Shown: positions 1 to 12,960, numbered from the stretch's first letter. The stretch: DNA of 64,000 nucleotides from Xiphydria camelus (GCA_963678675.1 OY783194.1:34450278-34514277), one strand, 5' to 3'. Notes: generated by a model not told the origin, from the sequence alone. Numbers and translations: made by a program.

Positions 1-455
1 TAGGCTTCCAGGAACGAGCAGTCGCGCCGCTTCTCGAGTGCGCCGCGAAACGGCCGCTCGGGATAATCGACGTCGAAGTCGTCATGGGATATATTCCGGC
101 GATAAATATACAGGCGCGAAAGAGAAATTGGAGTGGCCGCCGCGCGCGCGCGCGCGCGCGCAGGGAGCACGGGAGGAGAAAGAGATATCTAGCGGGCTCT
201 CTCTCCGCTATATTTCTAGCGATCCAGGCGACGCGCGCGAGTGATCTTCGCGATTGATGTCGCTCCGCGCGATAGTTCCTCGCTCGCGTATGGAGGACAT
301 GGCGGGGAAGCTCTCGGAGCCGATTGATTTATCAAAACGATTAAAGCCCTTCCCTCGTAGATATTTCCAGCGATTAGGGCGGTCCTCGGAATTTTCTGAG
401 CGTTACACGGAGAGGTTTGCGGTGCCAGTCCCGCAATTCATGCGGTGAGATGAAT
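1..455. other. Unique CpG-rich DNA, no gene seen
   Basis: Apart from the CG run at 138-161 this is unremarkable. The two short open frames here are below what chance would give in CpG-rich sequence. Confidence 0.5.
138..161. repeat. Alternating CG run
   Basis: About 24 bp of CG dinucleotides. Similar runs occur at 2166-2183, 3119-3133, 18975-18995, 51428-51451 and 60890-60909. Such alternation is a known Z-DNA-prone sequence type. Confidence 0.9.
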
Positions 456-590
456 TATTGCGGCATGTGACGTTCAGTATGTGTGTGTGATAAATATGTC
501 GATATTTACCACAAGTACTGTCATATTTGCTACACTTGTGATAAATATCGACATATTTATGGTACTGAATGTCATATATACGTCGCAATA
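456..590. repeat. Short palindromic element or hairpin
   Basis: An inner stem pairs 490-516 with 534-560 (AAATATGTCGATATTTACCA against its complement) around a 17-nt loop. Outer arms pair 456-480 with about 566-590 less perfectly. The ends read AATTATTGCG and CGCAATAATT, so it looks like a tiny foldback element. A hairpin RNA is the alternative. Confidence 0.7.
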
Positions 591-633
591 ATTTAATCTT
601 ACTACAATACTTGGATTGTGGGAGTGGTTACCA

Positions 634-932
634 CCCAGGTGGAAAGGATGTGTATGGATTACATATATTTTGTATATAGTATAGAACGTAAGTATATAAA
701 TTTGGGCTTGTGCTTAATTTATATATAATTTATATATAAACTATGTACAGCTATGTATGGTTTATATATAGTATTATATCAATTGTTTTCATTTTTCTAC
801 AATCTATATATAATAATACATACGTGGTTTATACTGAAATCATATAGAAATTTATTAAGCCCAAATCTATTATATGCTCTACATAAAAAATACCTAAGTA
901 TATATAATCCATATAGATCTCAACCACCGGAG
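634..932. mobile_element. Family D palindromic AT-rich MITE
   Basis: It begins CCCAGGTGGA, the complement of the TCCGCCTGGG terminus seen in the copies at 39474 and 52761. The body is dominated by TATATA and TATGGATTATAT words. An internal inverted repeat pairs TTTGGGCTTGTGCTTAAT near 703 with ATTAAGCCCAAAT near 859. No protein is encoded; the 98-codon frame here is incidental. Confidence 0.65.
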
Positions 933-3250
933 CATAATCTTTTTTCTGCGTACGGACGTCGCTCGGTTTGCGCGCAACGGAAACGACGACGACGACGACA
1001 TAAGCCGCGAGACGCTGCAGGATCCCAAAGTATCAATTTAACGCCATAAAGACGTTTCGGGATTATCGGTTTTACATAGACTTACTACCCCAAGCCCCAT
1101 CAATATTCACCCCCCGATCACCGCCAAGGAAACCAGCCCCTTAAGCGGGCGCGTTCACGCGAACGAATCGTCGAAGGGGGGAGGGCTCGCGGCGGGAGGG
1201 GAGGCCGAGAAAGAGGGGTTAAAAAAGAAAGGAGCGGGAAAGATCGCGTCCCCGTCGGCGCGCGACTCGTCCCTCTTTTCGCAAAACATCGCAGGGCCTC
1301 TTCTAGGCGCTGTCCTCCACGCGCGCTCTACTCCTCGAAACTTCGGGCAATATGCGCGCGCAGGACTCTCGTTGCGAATCCAATTAGCGAGACTTTCAAG
1401 TGGCTTTCGTACTCGTCCCAGTGACTCGCCCCGCGGGTCAAGGACTCGGAAGTATTTTTTTCGCTTTGAATAATCGCTTTCCTCGCGCCTTCCTTCCGCG
1501 CTTCCTTAAACGTCCGCCGGAAGTGTTCTTCTCTTCCGTCGGATCTTCTCGCAAGGGGATTCTAAATATTCAGTTGCAATTCTCAAGTAAACTGTCAAAG
1601 TTGAAATTCCCGAGTTTTCATCGGATTCGAATTAGATTCTGAATAGATTTCGCGGTCTGCAGATTAGAATCCGATATGTAGCGCGATTTGTGGAATCTAG
1701 ATCGGATCGGAAAATTCGGATCCGTGATACAAACATGGAAGGTTGGATATTCCAATTGAGCTACGGATCTGAATTGCATCTAAATCTGATCATAAATATC
1801 GTAGGTAATACGAAACCTAGCAGTAGATCTGATCCGTTTCCGATCCGCCATCAGAAGTCTCTGATGACATTTTTACATTGACCAAACAATTTTGTAATCA
1901 ACGGTACAAAATAACGAACACTCGTCGGAATCAGAGAATATTAATTCTCGAATCGACTCGATATTTCGATCCAAGTATTCGAAAGAAACCAGTTCGCCCT
2001 TCGCTTAACCGAAACCTTTTCCAAAGCGCGTAGGCGCGACGAAGCATTCTACGTGCCCGTATGTGCCCGCGTCGAGCAATACAAAGACCGATCCATAAAA
2101 CATAAAACGCCGAGAAGCAAAGGAACCGATATATCATCGGGACGCGTTCTCCCGCGTGTGTTGGTGCGCGCGCGCGCGCGCGGGGCTCCCGCGCGCGCAT
2201 CGAGGGACCGGCGGCGCGCGAAACCAGTTTCGGGGCCGATTCTTTTTTTCAATGCCACTCTTCGCCGTTAGACGGGTACCGCGACCTACCATTTGCATAG
2301 ATTCCGTCGTGCGGCGAGGCCGCCGCGTCGATCTACATATCGGGTGTCGTTAAAATTGGGCGTGTGCGCGCGCAGCTTGCGCCAACGCGACGGACCCCGG
2401 TGCCCTCTCGCTCCCCGATTTAAACCCCCCGAATGACGCGTTTCATATATCACCGAACCCAGCGGCGATCGGACGAATAATTTCCGATATATGCACGCGC
2501 GGCGCTATTAATTTATAATTCCGCGCTGGAGGGGTCGACGCGAGACGCGACGTCGAACCCAGGGGTGCGACCAGGTCGCGGCCGATCCCCGCGTTCGTGC
2601 GCTTCCGGTTCCCGCGCCTTCGAGAGGGCGCCCCACGCTCGCGCGGGGAACTCGGCTTCTCACCCTCCGCCCTCTCCGTGTACGCGCGCGGAGACGGACG
2701 CGGGAGCCTGTCGCGCGTCACGCCGGCAGTCGCTTCGGCGACGTTTTATGCGTTTCGGAAGCTGAAAAACAAGAGAGAAGATCCGCGCGCGCGATCGGCC
2801 GTCGTTGAGATAAGGAACGAGGCGCATGCGCGCGCCGCGCGATGGAGCGGAAGTCGGAAGTGGGAACACCGCGGTGCCCCCCTCCGCTGGTAAGTCGTTA
2901 AGACGTCCTCTCCTCGATAACGATGCGCGTGAGGCCACGGAGATACCGCGCGGAGAGAGCGAGCTCTAAATAAAGGAGGGTAATAAAAGGAAATGAAAAT
3001 CGAAAGCTAAAGCTCCGCGAATCCTTCGCTCGGAATGGTATGCGGTCTGGTTCTAAATACATCGCGCGACCCGTATACTCGTCATTCGGTGAGCGGAGCT
3101 GTGCACGATGAAAGAAACGCGCGCGCGCGCGCGTATTAAAAATTGTTGGGACTCGGGAAGATATGTGTCATCGTTCATTGAGAATTCATTTTATTCGACT
3201 CTTCGAAATTAACGCCTGATACGGGGAAAGAATATTTTATGTAAACAGTA
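933..3250. other. Unique CpG-rich DNA, no gene seen
   Basis: Contains a GAC triplet tract (about 982-1000), CG runs at 2166-2183 and 3119-3133, and one octamer ATTTGCAT at 2291-2298. A donor-like GGTAAGT at about 2888 follows an Arg-rich frame that has no ATG. I see no supportable exon. Confidence 0.5.
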
Positions 3251-3309
3251 CAGCAATTTTTTCAAATTGTAACGCGGTGTACGCTTATTATTTGACAGGC
3301 GCAGGGCCA

Positions 3310-3475
3310 GGTTAAATCTGCAGCAAGAAAATGTCAAATTTACAGAAAAAGAAATATAAAATGTACACAGCAAAAAGATGTAAAATTTACAGCAAAAAAA
3401 AATATAAAAAATGTATCTACAGAAGAAAAATATAACCTTTGCCAGGAAAAGTGTAAAATTAACAGCAGAGTCGGA
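3310..3475. repeat. Degenerate short-period AT-rich tandem repeat
   Basis: The words TACAGCAAAAAG, ATGTAAAATTTACAG and AAATATAAAATGTA recur at roughly 25-32 bp spacing, with growing divergence toward 3470. Confidence 0.6.
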
Positions 3476-4369
3476 TACAGTCTGCGTAACGAGTAATTAA
3501 TTACACACAGAGTTTAGTTGCACTTACAAGAATATATTTGCAACTTTGGCTTTGAAAATCCAACATCAGCATTTTTTTCCGTGTAGGGTATGGTCAATTC
3601 CACGCGTCACGAGTGCTTTTTTAAATAAAGTCCCCGCGTCCAACGATTTTTGTAGCGCACAGGTGACCACCTTGTTCACGACGCGATCGCGGCGCTGCCT
3701 GCAGGTTCGGACTATTAGCATTTCCTCCGACCGGAAGCACGCTTCGGGGGATCCTATATTCCTTATCAGAGGCTCTCGCGGGGCCAGACGTCGGGCCGAG
3801 CCATTGTCCACGTCCGAAAGCGACGTGGTCCAAGGCCGGCCCCCGGTGATTTGTGTGTATTTTTTAAGCATTAGCTTCTTTTTTTTACGACCCCATTTGC
3901 ATCGCCGGTAAGCCGAGCCGCGCCGCGCGGCGCAAGGAGCGGGAGAAGGGGTGAACGTGTGAACGGCGTTGCTTAATAACCCGTATAGCGCCTATCCACT
4001 TACACACGGGACACGCTACGGTGGCGTCGTCGCGTCTACACAACCATTCCGGCGTGCATTATACGCCGCGTCTACATAGCGGGGCATACGTAATTCGTCG
4101 ATTCTAATTACAACGAATTACAATTAGAAAGTGTTTTAATTGAAAGTATTTCGCAAAGCGATGCGAGGGAGTTGCGCAAAACTCTCTCCCCCCCCCTCTC
4201 TCTCTTGAGCCCTGTCTCGAATATCCTGACGACATTTCTCCGTCTTTGAGAAATGAACAACTGTTGATTCTCCGCGGATCCGCTCCGTTTGATCGTCTAG
4301 CGTCGGCTCGCTCGGACCTCTCGCCTGCTCACATCTCGACCTTTTCTACTGCAATTTTTCTTAAGAGAT

Positions 4370-4550
4370 GTATGAGGCTAAACTTACTCGTCAGGAAAAA
4401 TATTGAATCATTATTATTTCATTATCCGTGAGCTTTTGGCTCATATTTTTACCTAAACAAAGTCTCATATCGATATAGGCCAAGAGTTTATAAATAATAA
4501 GACAATACCGATTCGAGTTTCTTTCCTGGCGATTAAATTTAGCCTCATAC
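4370..4550. mobile_element. Family P palindromic MITE
   Basis: The ends are perfect complements over GTATGAGGCTAAA (4370-4382) and TTTAGCCTCATAC (4538-4550). Pairing continues with mismatches for about 60 bp (CAGGAAA against TTTCCTG). Total length is 181 bp. No second copy was noticed in this window, and its ends are unlike the CACTGAGA families. Confidence 0.75.
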
Positions 4551-5401
4551 GACGTCTATACAATGCACGAAATAAATCTATAGCTTTCAGCTAAAATATA
4601 TACCTAATTGTCACATTTCAGCTAAAGTATGTAATTCCTGAAAAAAATATACCCTTGGAAAGTGAAAATATCCAAACGACGAAGATTCCGACACACTTTT
4701 ATCGCGTGAGCGAAAACTACCCGAGGAGGCAGAACGAGGAGGAAACGGGAGTTCGCGCAGGCGTGGAAACAATGACACACCTGCACCGGCCTACCAACCT
4801 ACGTCGTCCCAGAAACGCGTTGCACCTATGCGCTCCTCTCGGCATTCCTCTCGCCGAGGTTGCGCTCCGTTCATCTCGCGGCGGCGTTGCTATTGTCCCG
4901 GAATAATGCACCGCGCGCGCGGGGGCATCGAATATGGAAGTTTGAGACGGCCGAACGCCGGGCGGAAAGAGAGATGCGCACGGGTGGAGCGCGCGACGTG
5001 GTGGGGGGTTACGCGCAGCAGCGGCTGCGTCGTTGCACTGAGAGGGGCTTAGCTACTTACGTCGCGTTCAAGTATCCGGTTAGTAGGACTCGTCGCGGTT
5101 ACTACTGAACGCTGTATACGTATCTAACGCGCCACGGAGCTTCGCAATCCGCGTACGTACAGGTACTTGTAGGCACGTATATAACCGCACTCTCGATGCG
5201 CGAATAGCTCGTGAGATGGCCCGCAAAGTTATCGAGCGGCGGAATCACTTTGCCTCGTGGTATACCCGCTCTGTACCAACGCGTATAGTGGAGACGGTAT
5301 CGCGTGAGTATGTATACCAACGCACGTTCCGGTAAGCGCGCGTATGTATAGGCGATTCGACATCTGGTTCGACGCGAAGATTGCCGAGTTGACGGCCCGG
5401 A
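4551..5401. other. Mostly unique DNA, no gene seen
   Basis: A short direct repeat, TTTCAGCTAAA(A/G)TAT, occurs at about 4587 and 4617. The remainder is CpG-rich without convincing coding sequence. Confidence 0.45.
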
Positions 5402-5745
5402 TAGACAAATTGTACAGTAACTTTAAACAGTATTAGCTCATGAAAAGCACCAAGCTTGTGCGCTCAATGGGTCATCATTAAGTAAGCACGTTTATGTCAT
5501 TAAATTATTTAAAACTGATAAAAGTAAGATACTAAACATTTATTTAGTACCTATATGCACAATTTTTCAGAAATATGTTGCTACGATAAATATAGCAATT
5601 AATTTGAATCATATTATAATGTAAATCAAACAATTTTTTGAGGAACAATTACTTTTCTAAACTCATGCAGCAAAATAAACGTAGACTTTAGAACGATCAA
5701 TTACTGTAGTTTGTATGAACATCGTGACAATGATGCAAGTCTATC
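5402..5745 (+). mobile_element. Family J interspersed repeat, uninterrupted copy
   Basis: Homologous along most of its length to 47218-47715 on the same strand. Shared landmarks include ATTAGCTCAT, TGTGCGCT, TATGTTGCT, GATGTAAATCAAACAATTTT and TTTTCTAAACTCAT. This copy lacks the family A insertion found in the other, so it serves as the empty-site reference. Ends are not sharply defined and no inverted termini were seen, so it may be a fragment of a longer element. Confidence 0.7.
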
Positions 5746-8079
5746 TTGGAGGACGAGACTCGTTCGGCGCGTGGAGTATATTGAGCGTGTTTACTTTTCA
5801 AGTGTCACCGTACACTTTGAAAAATGCGTTCTAGAGAGTCACGAATGCTTTGCTATGCACTCGAAGGTCATTTAAAGCTGCGACAAATACTTGGTGCGAG
5901 CGATCGACGATTCTTTTGTACTCGTTCGAAATTTCCCAATACGATGGATACGTTAAATCTCAACGTCCTCTCGATAATCGTTCTTCGAGTCTCGTTCGAG
6001 CCACTCGCTTCTTCTCTCGACCGCCACTTCCGGTAATAGGTATAATACAAGCAGTCGTTCGAAGCACCGCGCGATTGCGTCCTCTAAATCATTGAATACC
6101 GTATCGAAGATCGATATCACCGGCGGTACAGATACTTGCGGAACGCACGGGAGTAAACGGATAAGCTTCAGCGAGGCGGAAGCTTTAAGAAAATAAGTGC
6201 GACGATTCCGTTCTCGGGCTCGTATCTGAGAACAAGCAGACGCGATGCCCGGGTTATAAGAAGACGAACCCCGGTATCGCGAAATCGATCGCCCGACTTC
6301 CGCTCGAAATGCGAAATGCGATCTTTCTAAGAGTTGCCGCGAATAATGTCAATTTAACGAGAACTTTAAGTGACAAATTCCGCCCCGCCTCTCCCCAAAT
6401 TAGGAGGAAATATTCGCGGAAACCAGAATCCAATTTCTTTCCTCGCGGCGCAACTCAAATTGAGACGAAGCCGCGCGCTCCACGCTCGGACGGAGCTGAA
6501 CCGGAGCCCCGACGCGGTAACGAGATCCGGGCCAACTCGCTCCGCGCTCGAAAGGACGTTAGGACGCCGGGCGTACGAACGCATACGGATTCGGTCGGAA
6601 TTGAAGGAACTTTTCGTCCACTGTCTAGGCTAATTTGGCGGGCCCGGCGTTAGTTAGCCGGACACGGGATGGCCGCACGAAGCCGCGCCGTTATCCTGTT
6701 TAGGAGCTACCGTAATTAAGCCTGTTTCGGGGATTAGAGCGCTGCGCGGCACTGCGAAACGCGTTGACGCGACTTCGTCCGCGAGAGTTCGCCTTGCGAG
6801 AACGACACACGCACAGTTGGTTGCACCGCGGACCGATGAGACGCGTGCATACTCGTTTGCCTGTTTCGTCGACGGGGAGCGAGCTTTACTGTGTATTTTA
6901 CCCCTGTCTCTGTTTTTAATTAATTATTCTCACCTCATCACGTCTAATTATTATTTCTCTCGTATTTTCGGTACTTTTCATTATTTATTTTCCTCTCGGC
7001 ATTTTAACCCATTAGTGCTCAGCGTTACTTTCACTTACCAAACAATTTTCGTTCGCAGATATTCAATTAATCGTTTCTGCGATGTTTAACAATTGGTTTC
7101 AAAAATTGCACGCTTATTGTAATAAAGTGAATTTTCCGGAGAAATTGTTTAAAGAACACAACAGTGCTTAATCCAGTGTCTCGAGCAAGAAATCGTTCGG
7201 TAACTAAAGTTTCCAGCGAGCACTGATAGGTTAAAATCCAGATTTCTCCATCTCTGCTCGTCTCACTAATTCGGACGAGATCATACGAAAAAATGTCTCC
7301 CCTATTTCCACGCCTTCGTTGCAAGCGTCTCGACGACACAATCGATCCGAAATGTCCCCGTTTACGCAACGCGCGCGCGTTCCACGCGAGGGACGGTTAA
7401 AATTAAATCGGAGCCCAATCAGGGGCTTCCCACCGTTCCACTTCTGACTTAGCGCTTCGATTTAATTTTAATCGAAGACGAGGAACCCGCGGCCCCTCCG
7501 CCGCTCTCGAGGGACGATCACTCCGGGGAGCACCGCGTGACGGACATGCACCGCCTTCCCCCTCGCGCGCTCTCCGGTGATTCGGTTTCTCGATTTTCGA
7601 CGATCGACGCACCGGTGGCTCATTGCTCGGCGATCGCCGGGACCTAAAGTGGTGACGCAACGGCCAACGGGACCCCAATAGGTCGAGATGAGAGCCATTG
7701 TATGGCAATCTTATAATTTAGACAATCACCGATCAATTGAATGGGCCTTTACTACTGCTATACATGCAGCGGCCGTACATGGGCGAGTGAATGATGAATG
7801 AATGAAGGGACAGACGAATGAATGGACAGATAGTTGGCTCGGGGCTTAAACGTTCGTAAATAACCGGCCGCTTCATTCAATTACTTTCAATCGCTTCGAG
7901 CCAATAGATACAATTTAAAAACCCCGTGGTTCGCGTGCACTTGACAATACTCTTTGTTCGCGGTGCGTACGGCGTGTACCTATATGCACCTTGCGGCGCG
8001 TACGATACCCCCCCTCCTTGTATACGCTCGGATGTCGATGCGCCTGTGCGTCGGAACGAATGCTTTGCGCTCGTGCGCG
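5746..8079. other. Unique DNA, no gene seen
   Basis: CpG-rich blocks alternate with AT-rich ones (6890-7250). No exon-like frame or clear repeat was identified. A minus-strand GTAAGT at about 7033 has no coding support. Confidence 0.45.
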
Positions 8080-8533
8080 CACTGAGGGAAAAGGTCTGGT
8101 TGAATACGAATCTGATGGAAAAATTTGTTTGAGATAAATAGGAATTTATTCGCCTCGAACAAAATTCTATTTGAATTAGATAGATGTTTTGCATATCTTT
8201 GTAATTGAGCAGGGTAGTGCCGGAGGTAAAAAGTTTCGTACGATGGATTTTCATAAATAAACCATTTCGTTTATTCGCAGTCAGAATTCTTTGGCATCTG
8301 TCGCACATGGAGACTAAGTATCTCCGCGTAACGCAATTATCAATTAGTTAATTATTTTTTGAGACAAGCCGAATGGTACTTTTTATCCCATGGCACTTTT
8401 AGCCCTACCCTACCCTACGAATCTAGTAGAATATTTATTTCATTCAAATAGACTTTCGTTCGATGCGAATAAAATCCTATTCATCTCAAATAAACGCTCT
8501 ATTAGGTTCGTATTCAACTAGATCTTTTCCCCG
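8080..8533. mobile_element. Family G MITE, long copy
   Basis: Left end CACTGAGGGAAAAGGTCT, right end AGATCTTTTCC. Both halves carry the family words TTTATTTGAGAT and GAATTTATTCG and their complements. Compared with the 264-bp copy at 25572, the middle holds about 190 extra bases, including a small CCCTA tandem at 8400-8418. It could be the longer progenitor form or hold a further insertion. Confidence 0.75.
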
Positions 8534-10592
8534 GATACACTCTGCTTTATCAGTGGTCGAAGGAGAAGCTAAATTCCCCCGGGGTCGTCCGTAGCGGATG
8601 CGGGCGATCGGTCCAGAGGCGAGCGCGCTCGCTCGGCGTCACTTCCGCGCACGGCCGTATATCGACGCGTGTCAAAAATCGCGCGTGATGCAAATCGAAC
8701 GAACGATAGAGCCGGGAGAAACGCAGCGATCTCGAACGACGTGATTCGAGCCTCGCGTGCGGCGGCGATCGATCGAGCATTGAAATTTATTAGATCGGAT
8801 AAGACGCGTGAGTAGGTGTATGTATGGGAACGGCTGTATGGATGTATGGGTGAGCGAGATCGATGAACGTCTTTCGTGCGTGGATCCGACACCAACGTGA
8901 CACGGTCGATACGGGATAGTCGAGGTGTCGTTTGTTATCGCTCCGCGACTTCCGCGCGTAGCGATCAATGAAATGGCCTTCGATGGTATCGATCGAGGCG
9001 CGTAATTCTTTATTATGTAGGTACGCGGAGAAAAAGGATCAGTAAGAAGTCGTGAGAAAACGCATGATTTTTTACAGTAGGTATGCCCTAGTGGCAGGGC
9101 TTCTCGAGGTGAAATATTACACTTTTTACGGTTCGTAACAATACGAACATCAGTTTGTACGGTAAAATTTACCAATCTTCCGTTAATACGTCGGATAAAC
9201 TGATATTTATACCGTTACTGTTGAGATTCTGGGGATTGGTATATACGCGTTGGATCGTGCATAAGTAGGATAGATATATACTTAAGAAGAATGAGTATAC
9301 ATTTCGATGATCTAAGTCCGCGCACTCTCTGGCAGCTCTCCAGCCGAACTGACCTGAAGTCCTTACGGTATCTAAAAATCTAGGAAAAAGGTCCTGCCAA
9401 TGGTTTGCTTGGTGTTTTATGACTAAGTGCGTCTTTTATTTGCCTGGAAGAATCACGGACCCTCAAAAAACCCCTCGGAGTCTCCATCCCTAAATTGCTC
9501 AGGACTTTCACTTCGGTGAAATACCGAAAACAGTAAAACAGCAGATGTGGCGTTTTCTAGAAGTAATTACTTCAACAGTTACGAACTGTAAAAAGCACGC
9601 TGCGTCTATTGAAAGATTCAATCTTTCACCTGGGATACACTGTAAAAATTACTGTTCCCTTTTCCCCGTGTCCGAACGTTCGTTTACTTTCGATTCGAGT
9701 CAATTTCAATCGTCGAGTCGTCATTCGCTGACGATCATTTCCGCTCGAATCGATCAAACAAAGTGCATTTGAAAAAAAATGCATTTAACCCGACTATTGC
9801 TTTATCGATATAGGAAATCGCGAAACCGCCGCACGGATAACCGTGTACGGTATAAAAACCGATCGACCGAGAAAAGAACCGGCAGACCGGCGCCGCGTAA
9901 CCGATCGCATAAAATACCGCGCCACAATCGACCGCGGCGACTTCCCGCCGCTTATCAATCGACTGCGGTGCGTTCCGGCCGTTTCGGGAATTATAATTGC
10001 GGTCTTTTCGAAACGTCGCGGAACGGCGTAATTGGTCCGACGGAAGGGATTCGAGCGCGCGATCGATCGCCCGGCACTCGCGCGTAGATGAGACGCGGCG
10101 GGCCAACGTGTGAGACGTGTCGTCGTGTGTAGGGGGGAGGGGCGACGAATCGTCGAGGGCCGGTGAGCAGCGTCCGCTCGACGACTCGTCGGCAGACGCG
10201 CGAGAGTCCGACGACCGTCTATACATATTCATGCGCGAGCGCTAATTGGCGATACGATGACTATTCATGATTCCACGATTTTCAATAGCTATTACTTGAC
10301 AGAACGCGCCGTCTACCGAGACAGCGCGGCGATGGTGGCGATGATGGTGGCGGCAGCGCGTACGTATAGGCCTCTCTCGCTACATCAACGCAAATTATGT
10401 TTCCCGGCTAATTGCTCGCGCACGGTCGGGCGCTAAACTCTTCGGAGGTATCTGCTAATCATGTAAAGTAGGCGGGTATCCATCCGTCTGTAATTGCACA
10501 TTGTCGAACGCGTATCCCGCAGCGGTATCGCTTTAGCATCGGTAAACATCGCGATAAAGCGGCGCGCCGTCTTCATCTTCGACGGTCGGTGT
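8534..10592. other. Unique DNA with one long minus-strand frame
   Basis: A 165-codon minus-strand frame starts at a true ATG (10232) with a Ser/Asp-rich opening. Opposite-strand frames overlap it, and its later part becomes Arg/Ile mixed and unconvincing. I do not call it as a gene. Nothing else was identified. Confidence 0.4.
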
Positions 10593-11068
10593 GCACCGAG
10601 AAAAATACCTGATTTAGTTCGAGTGACAAAATGCATTTGATGAGGTAACGAGTTTAGTTATAATATTTCAACCGGAATACTAGTAAATTGGAGCAAATAT
10701 TTAGTCATTCTAATCACATGTTTAGTTACACCAACTACATGTTTAGTTGTTCTCATCAGAAAATGGTCAGTCTAACTAAACAGATGGAGGATCTGCACTG
10801 AGAACAAAAGTAGCCAACAAAATAATTTTGTTGAGTCAATTTGATAAGCTAAAAAAATATTTGTTCGATCGATGTTTAGCTCTTAAATCAAAGTTTTCGT
10901 GAATTCAACCAAAGAATTTTGCGATTCCAAGAAAAAACGCTTTGTTGGCTCGTATTCAATCAAAATATTTTGTTAGCCCGATCAAGAGTTCGTCCATTGT
11001 ATATTTATTTAACTAAGCGTTTTGATTATGATCTCCAGGATTTTGGTTAAATTGGCCAGATCATTAGA
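10593..11068. mobile_element. Family E MITE interrupted by family F
   Basis: Left end CACCGAGAAAAAT. The family E words TTTAGTT, AAATGGTCAGTCTAAC and AACAGATGGAGGATC follow. The F insertion starts at 10795, directly after GGATCTG. The E remainder (CCAGGATTTTGG, TAAATTGGCC) resumes after about 10995. The right terminus has decayed. Confidence 0.75.
10795..10995 (-). mobile_element. Family F MITE nested in family E
   Basis: Begins CACTGAGAACAAAA. Read in reverse complement it matches the copy at 17321-17530: CAACAAAATAATTTTGTTGAGTCAA at this end and CAAAATATTTTG near the other. Its last 15 bp or so have diverged. Confidence 0.75.
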
Positions 11069-11502
11069 AAAGCGTGGAGAACGAGAACCGAGAAGTAAAG
11101 GGTAGATATCGGCCGATTTGCGGCGCGATATTATCTGCGCGCATTGGTCGATGTTTCGTGTGGAAAGGCTTTGCGGGTGAAGCGGTGAAAATGGGGTAGG
11201 TCCGGGTCGGTTGGGTGTTTTCGCGCGGATTATTACGAGAGTAGCTAGCGGATGGTAAAGTGAGATACGCTGAGCTCTTTACTGGTAAAGAGGTGCCAGA
11301 AAATGTTAATGTAACCAACAATCTCCATAGTCTCGTGATAAAGGCCGCGCGGCGGGTACCGCAAGTTTCCGGTAACGGCGCGCAATTGAAGACGCGGTCG
11401 AGTTTTATGGATTGTAATTAAGCAACGAGGTGCGGCATTGCATGTACTCGTACGATTTTTGATAAATGCTCGACTTTCGCAGGGGAGTTACTATTTCGCT
11501 AC

Positions 11503-11742
11503 GCCGAGGAAACAGTTTATCTGTAGTTAATAAATGTTTGTTTGGATACGGCGAAATAAACATTTTATTGGATCAAGTAAATATCCATTACGAGATGATG
11601 TTATTTTGCACAATTTGATCCCTCGAGGCTACCATTTCAACGAAATAAAGATTTTAATAATAAACATATATTTTGCTGTTCTAACGAAATATTTATTTCG
11701 CCGTATTTTAAATTACACTCATTAACTATTAAAACCGTTTTA
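11503..11742. mobile_element. Family I MITE
   Basis: Shares AACAGTTTAT, TAATAAATGTTTG, GGCGAAATAAACATTTTATTG, CAAGTAAATAT and AACGAAATATTTATTT with the copy at 42534-42792. The left end GCCGAGGAAACAG is a diverged CACCGAGAAAACAG. The right end is decayed. Confidence 0.75.
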
Positions 11743-12736
11743 TGTGCAGTGGCTCTGCTAGATTCGCTCCTCCGGTAAACTGCTCGCTCGCGCGATATCG
11801 AGATTCGTTTGTGGGACGCGCTCGAAGTTTATTTGGACCTGGTTTTTGCGGCTCACTTTGAATTCACTTTAATTGTAATCGCTATGAGGAGGAATCCAAG
11901 CGATACGAGACTCCGCGAAGAGTCGAAAGACTTGGAAACGGTCCAACTTATATATACGATTGTGGAGGATGCCACGAATAAGTAGGCCCACCGAGAAAAG
12001 ATTCGGTAGATTTGACGAAATGTATTTTCGAATCGTCCTCGGGAAATGTTTATTCGATCAAAGTGCGATCGCTTTCGCATAATCTCGAGTAAACGTCGAT
12101 GATTCGAATGAATATTATTCAAGTTAAATCGCACAATACCAATTTAACTCGGGAAGATTTTTATTTATCGTTCCGATAAAAGAATTTTACACGAATTCCG
12201 ATGACATCTTTTTATTCAGTACCCCATATATTTGTCAGAGCATCGTAAAACCACCTACGTCCGGAGAAACGCGATTCGTTTCGACGCGCACCTACGATAA
12301 ATTGCGATTTGCATAGCCGCGCAATTAAAATAAATCACTTCTCTAGGTGCAGAGAGGACGGGGTTAAAGAGTGCAACGGAGGAGACGCACCGAGAACGAC
12401 TCTACATCTTCTCTCTCTCCGCGGCGGGGAATTGCGGTTCAGGTGTCGAGAGACAACGCGAATGTCGAGGATTCCGATGTTCGCTCGCGGTTGAACGAGA
12501 GAGGGTTCGGAGTTCGCGACCCGCGCATTCCCCGTGGAGAGCAGGGCTCGCGTGCCTGGCGCATCTGTTGCGCAGACGACGCACGTAGAGCACATGGCCC
12601 CGGTGCCAATTTACCTACGAATCGACTGCGGAGCGCGCGCGTCTGCGTTTACACCACTTCTGACCCCTTGGATTCACGATCAGCTGCGGGTACATCGTCG
12701 CGCTTTCGAGGTGGTGGACAAAAATTGACACAGACA
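11743..12736. other. Unique DNA, no gene seen
   Basis: Includes a single octamer ATTTGCAT at 12307-12314. Overlapping Arg-rich frames on both strands around 12335-12860 are compositional. Confidence 0.45.
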
Positions 12737-12960
12737 CGTGTAATCGATACAATTGCTTCGGGACAAGGCCAATTTATTGTTACGACAGTAACTAAAATTT
12801 TAATAAATATTACAGGAACGCTTGCAACCTGTATCAATTTTACTATAATTTTTAGATACTAAAATTGTAGTTATCGTAACAATAAATTGGTCTTGTCCCA
12901 AAATTGACCACAAACTTTGTAGATGCTGCGATTTATTTTTTCCGCATAAATCAATTTTCC
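12737..12960. mobile_element. Family K palindromic MITE
   Basis: GGGACAAGGCCAATTTATTGTTACGA (left arm, near 12761) pairs with TCGTAACAATAAATTGGTCTTGTCCC (near 12875). The block ACTATAATTTTT, AAAATTGTA and the flank ACCACAAACTTTG recur at 57098-57285. Confidence 0.75.

Noticed and set aside
2597..2893. 98-codon frame ending at GGTAAGT
   Set aside because: No ATG, Arg-rich, and overlapped by minus-strand frames; the donor alone is not enough.
8400..8418. CCCTA tandem, telomere-like
   Set aside because: Three to four units inside a family G element; too short.
9735..10232. 165-codon minus-strand frame with true ATG
   Set aside because: Ser/Asp-rich opening is suggestive, but there is no homology I recognise, no donor, and overlapping plus-strand frames.
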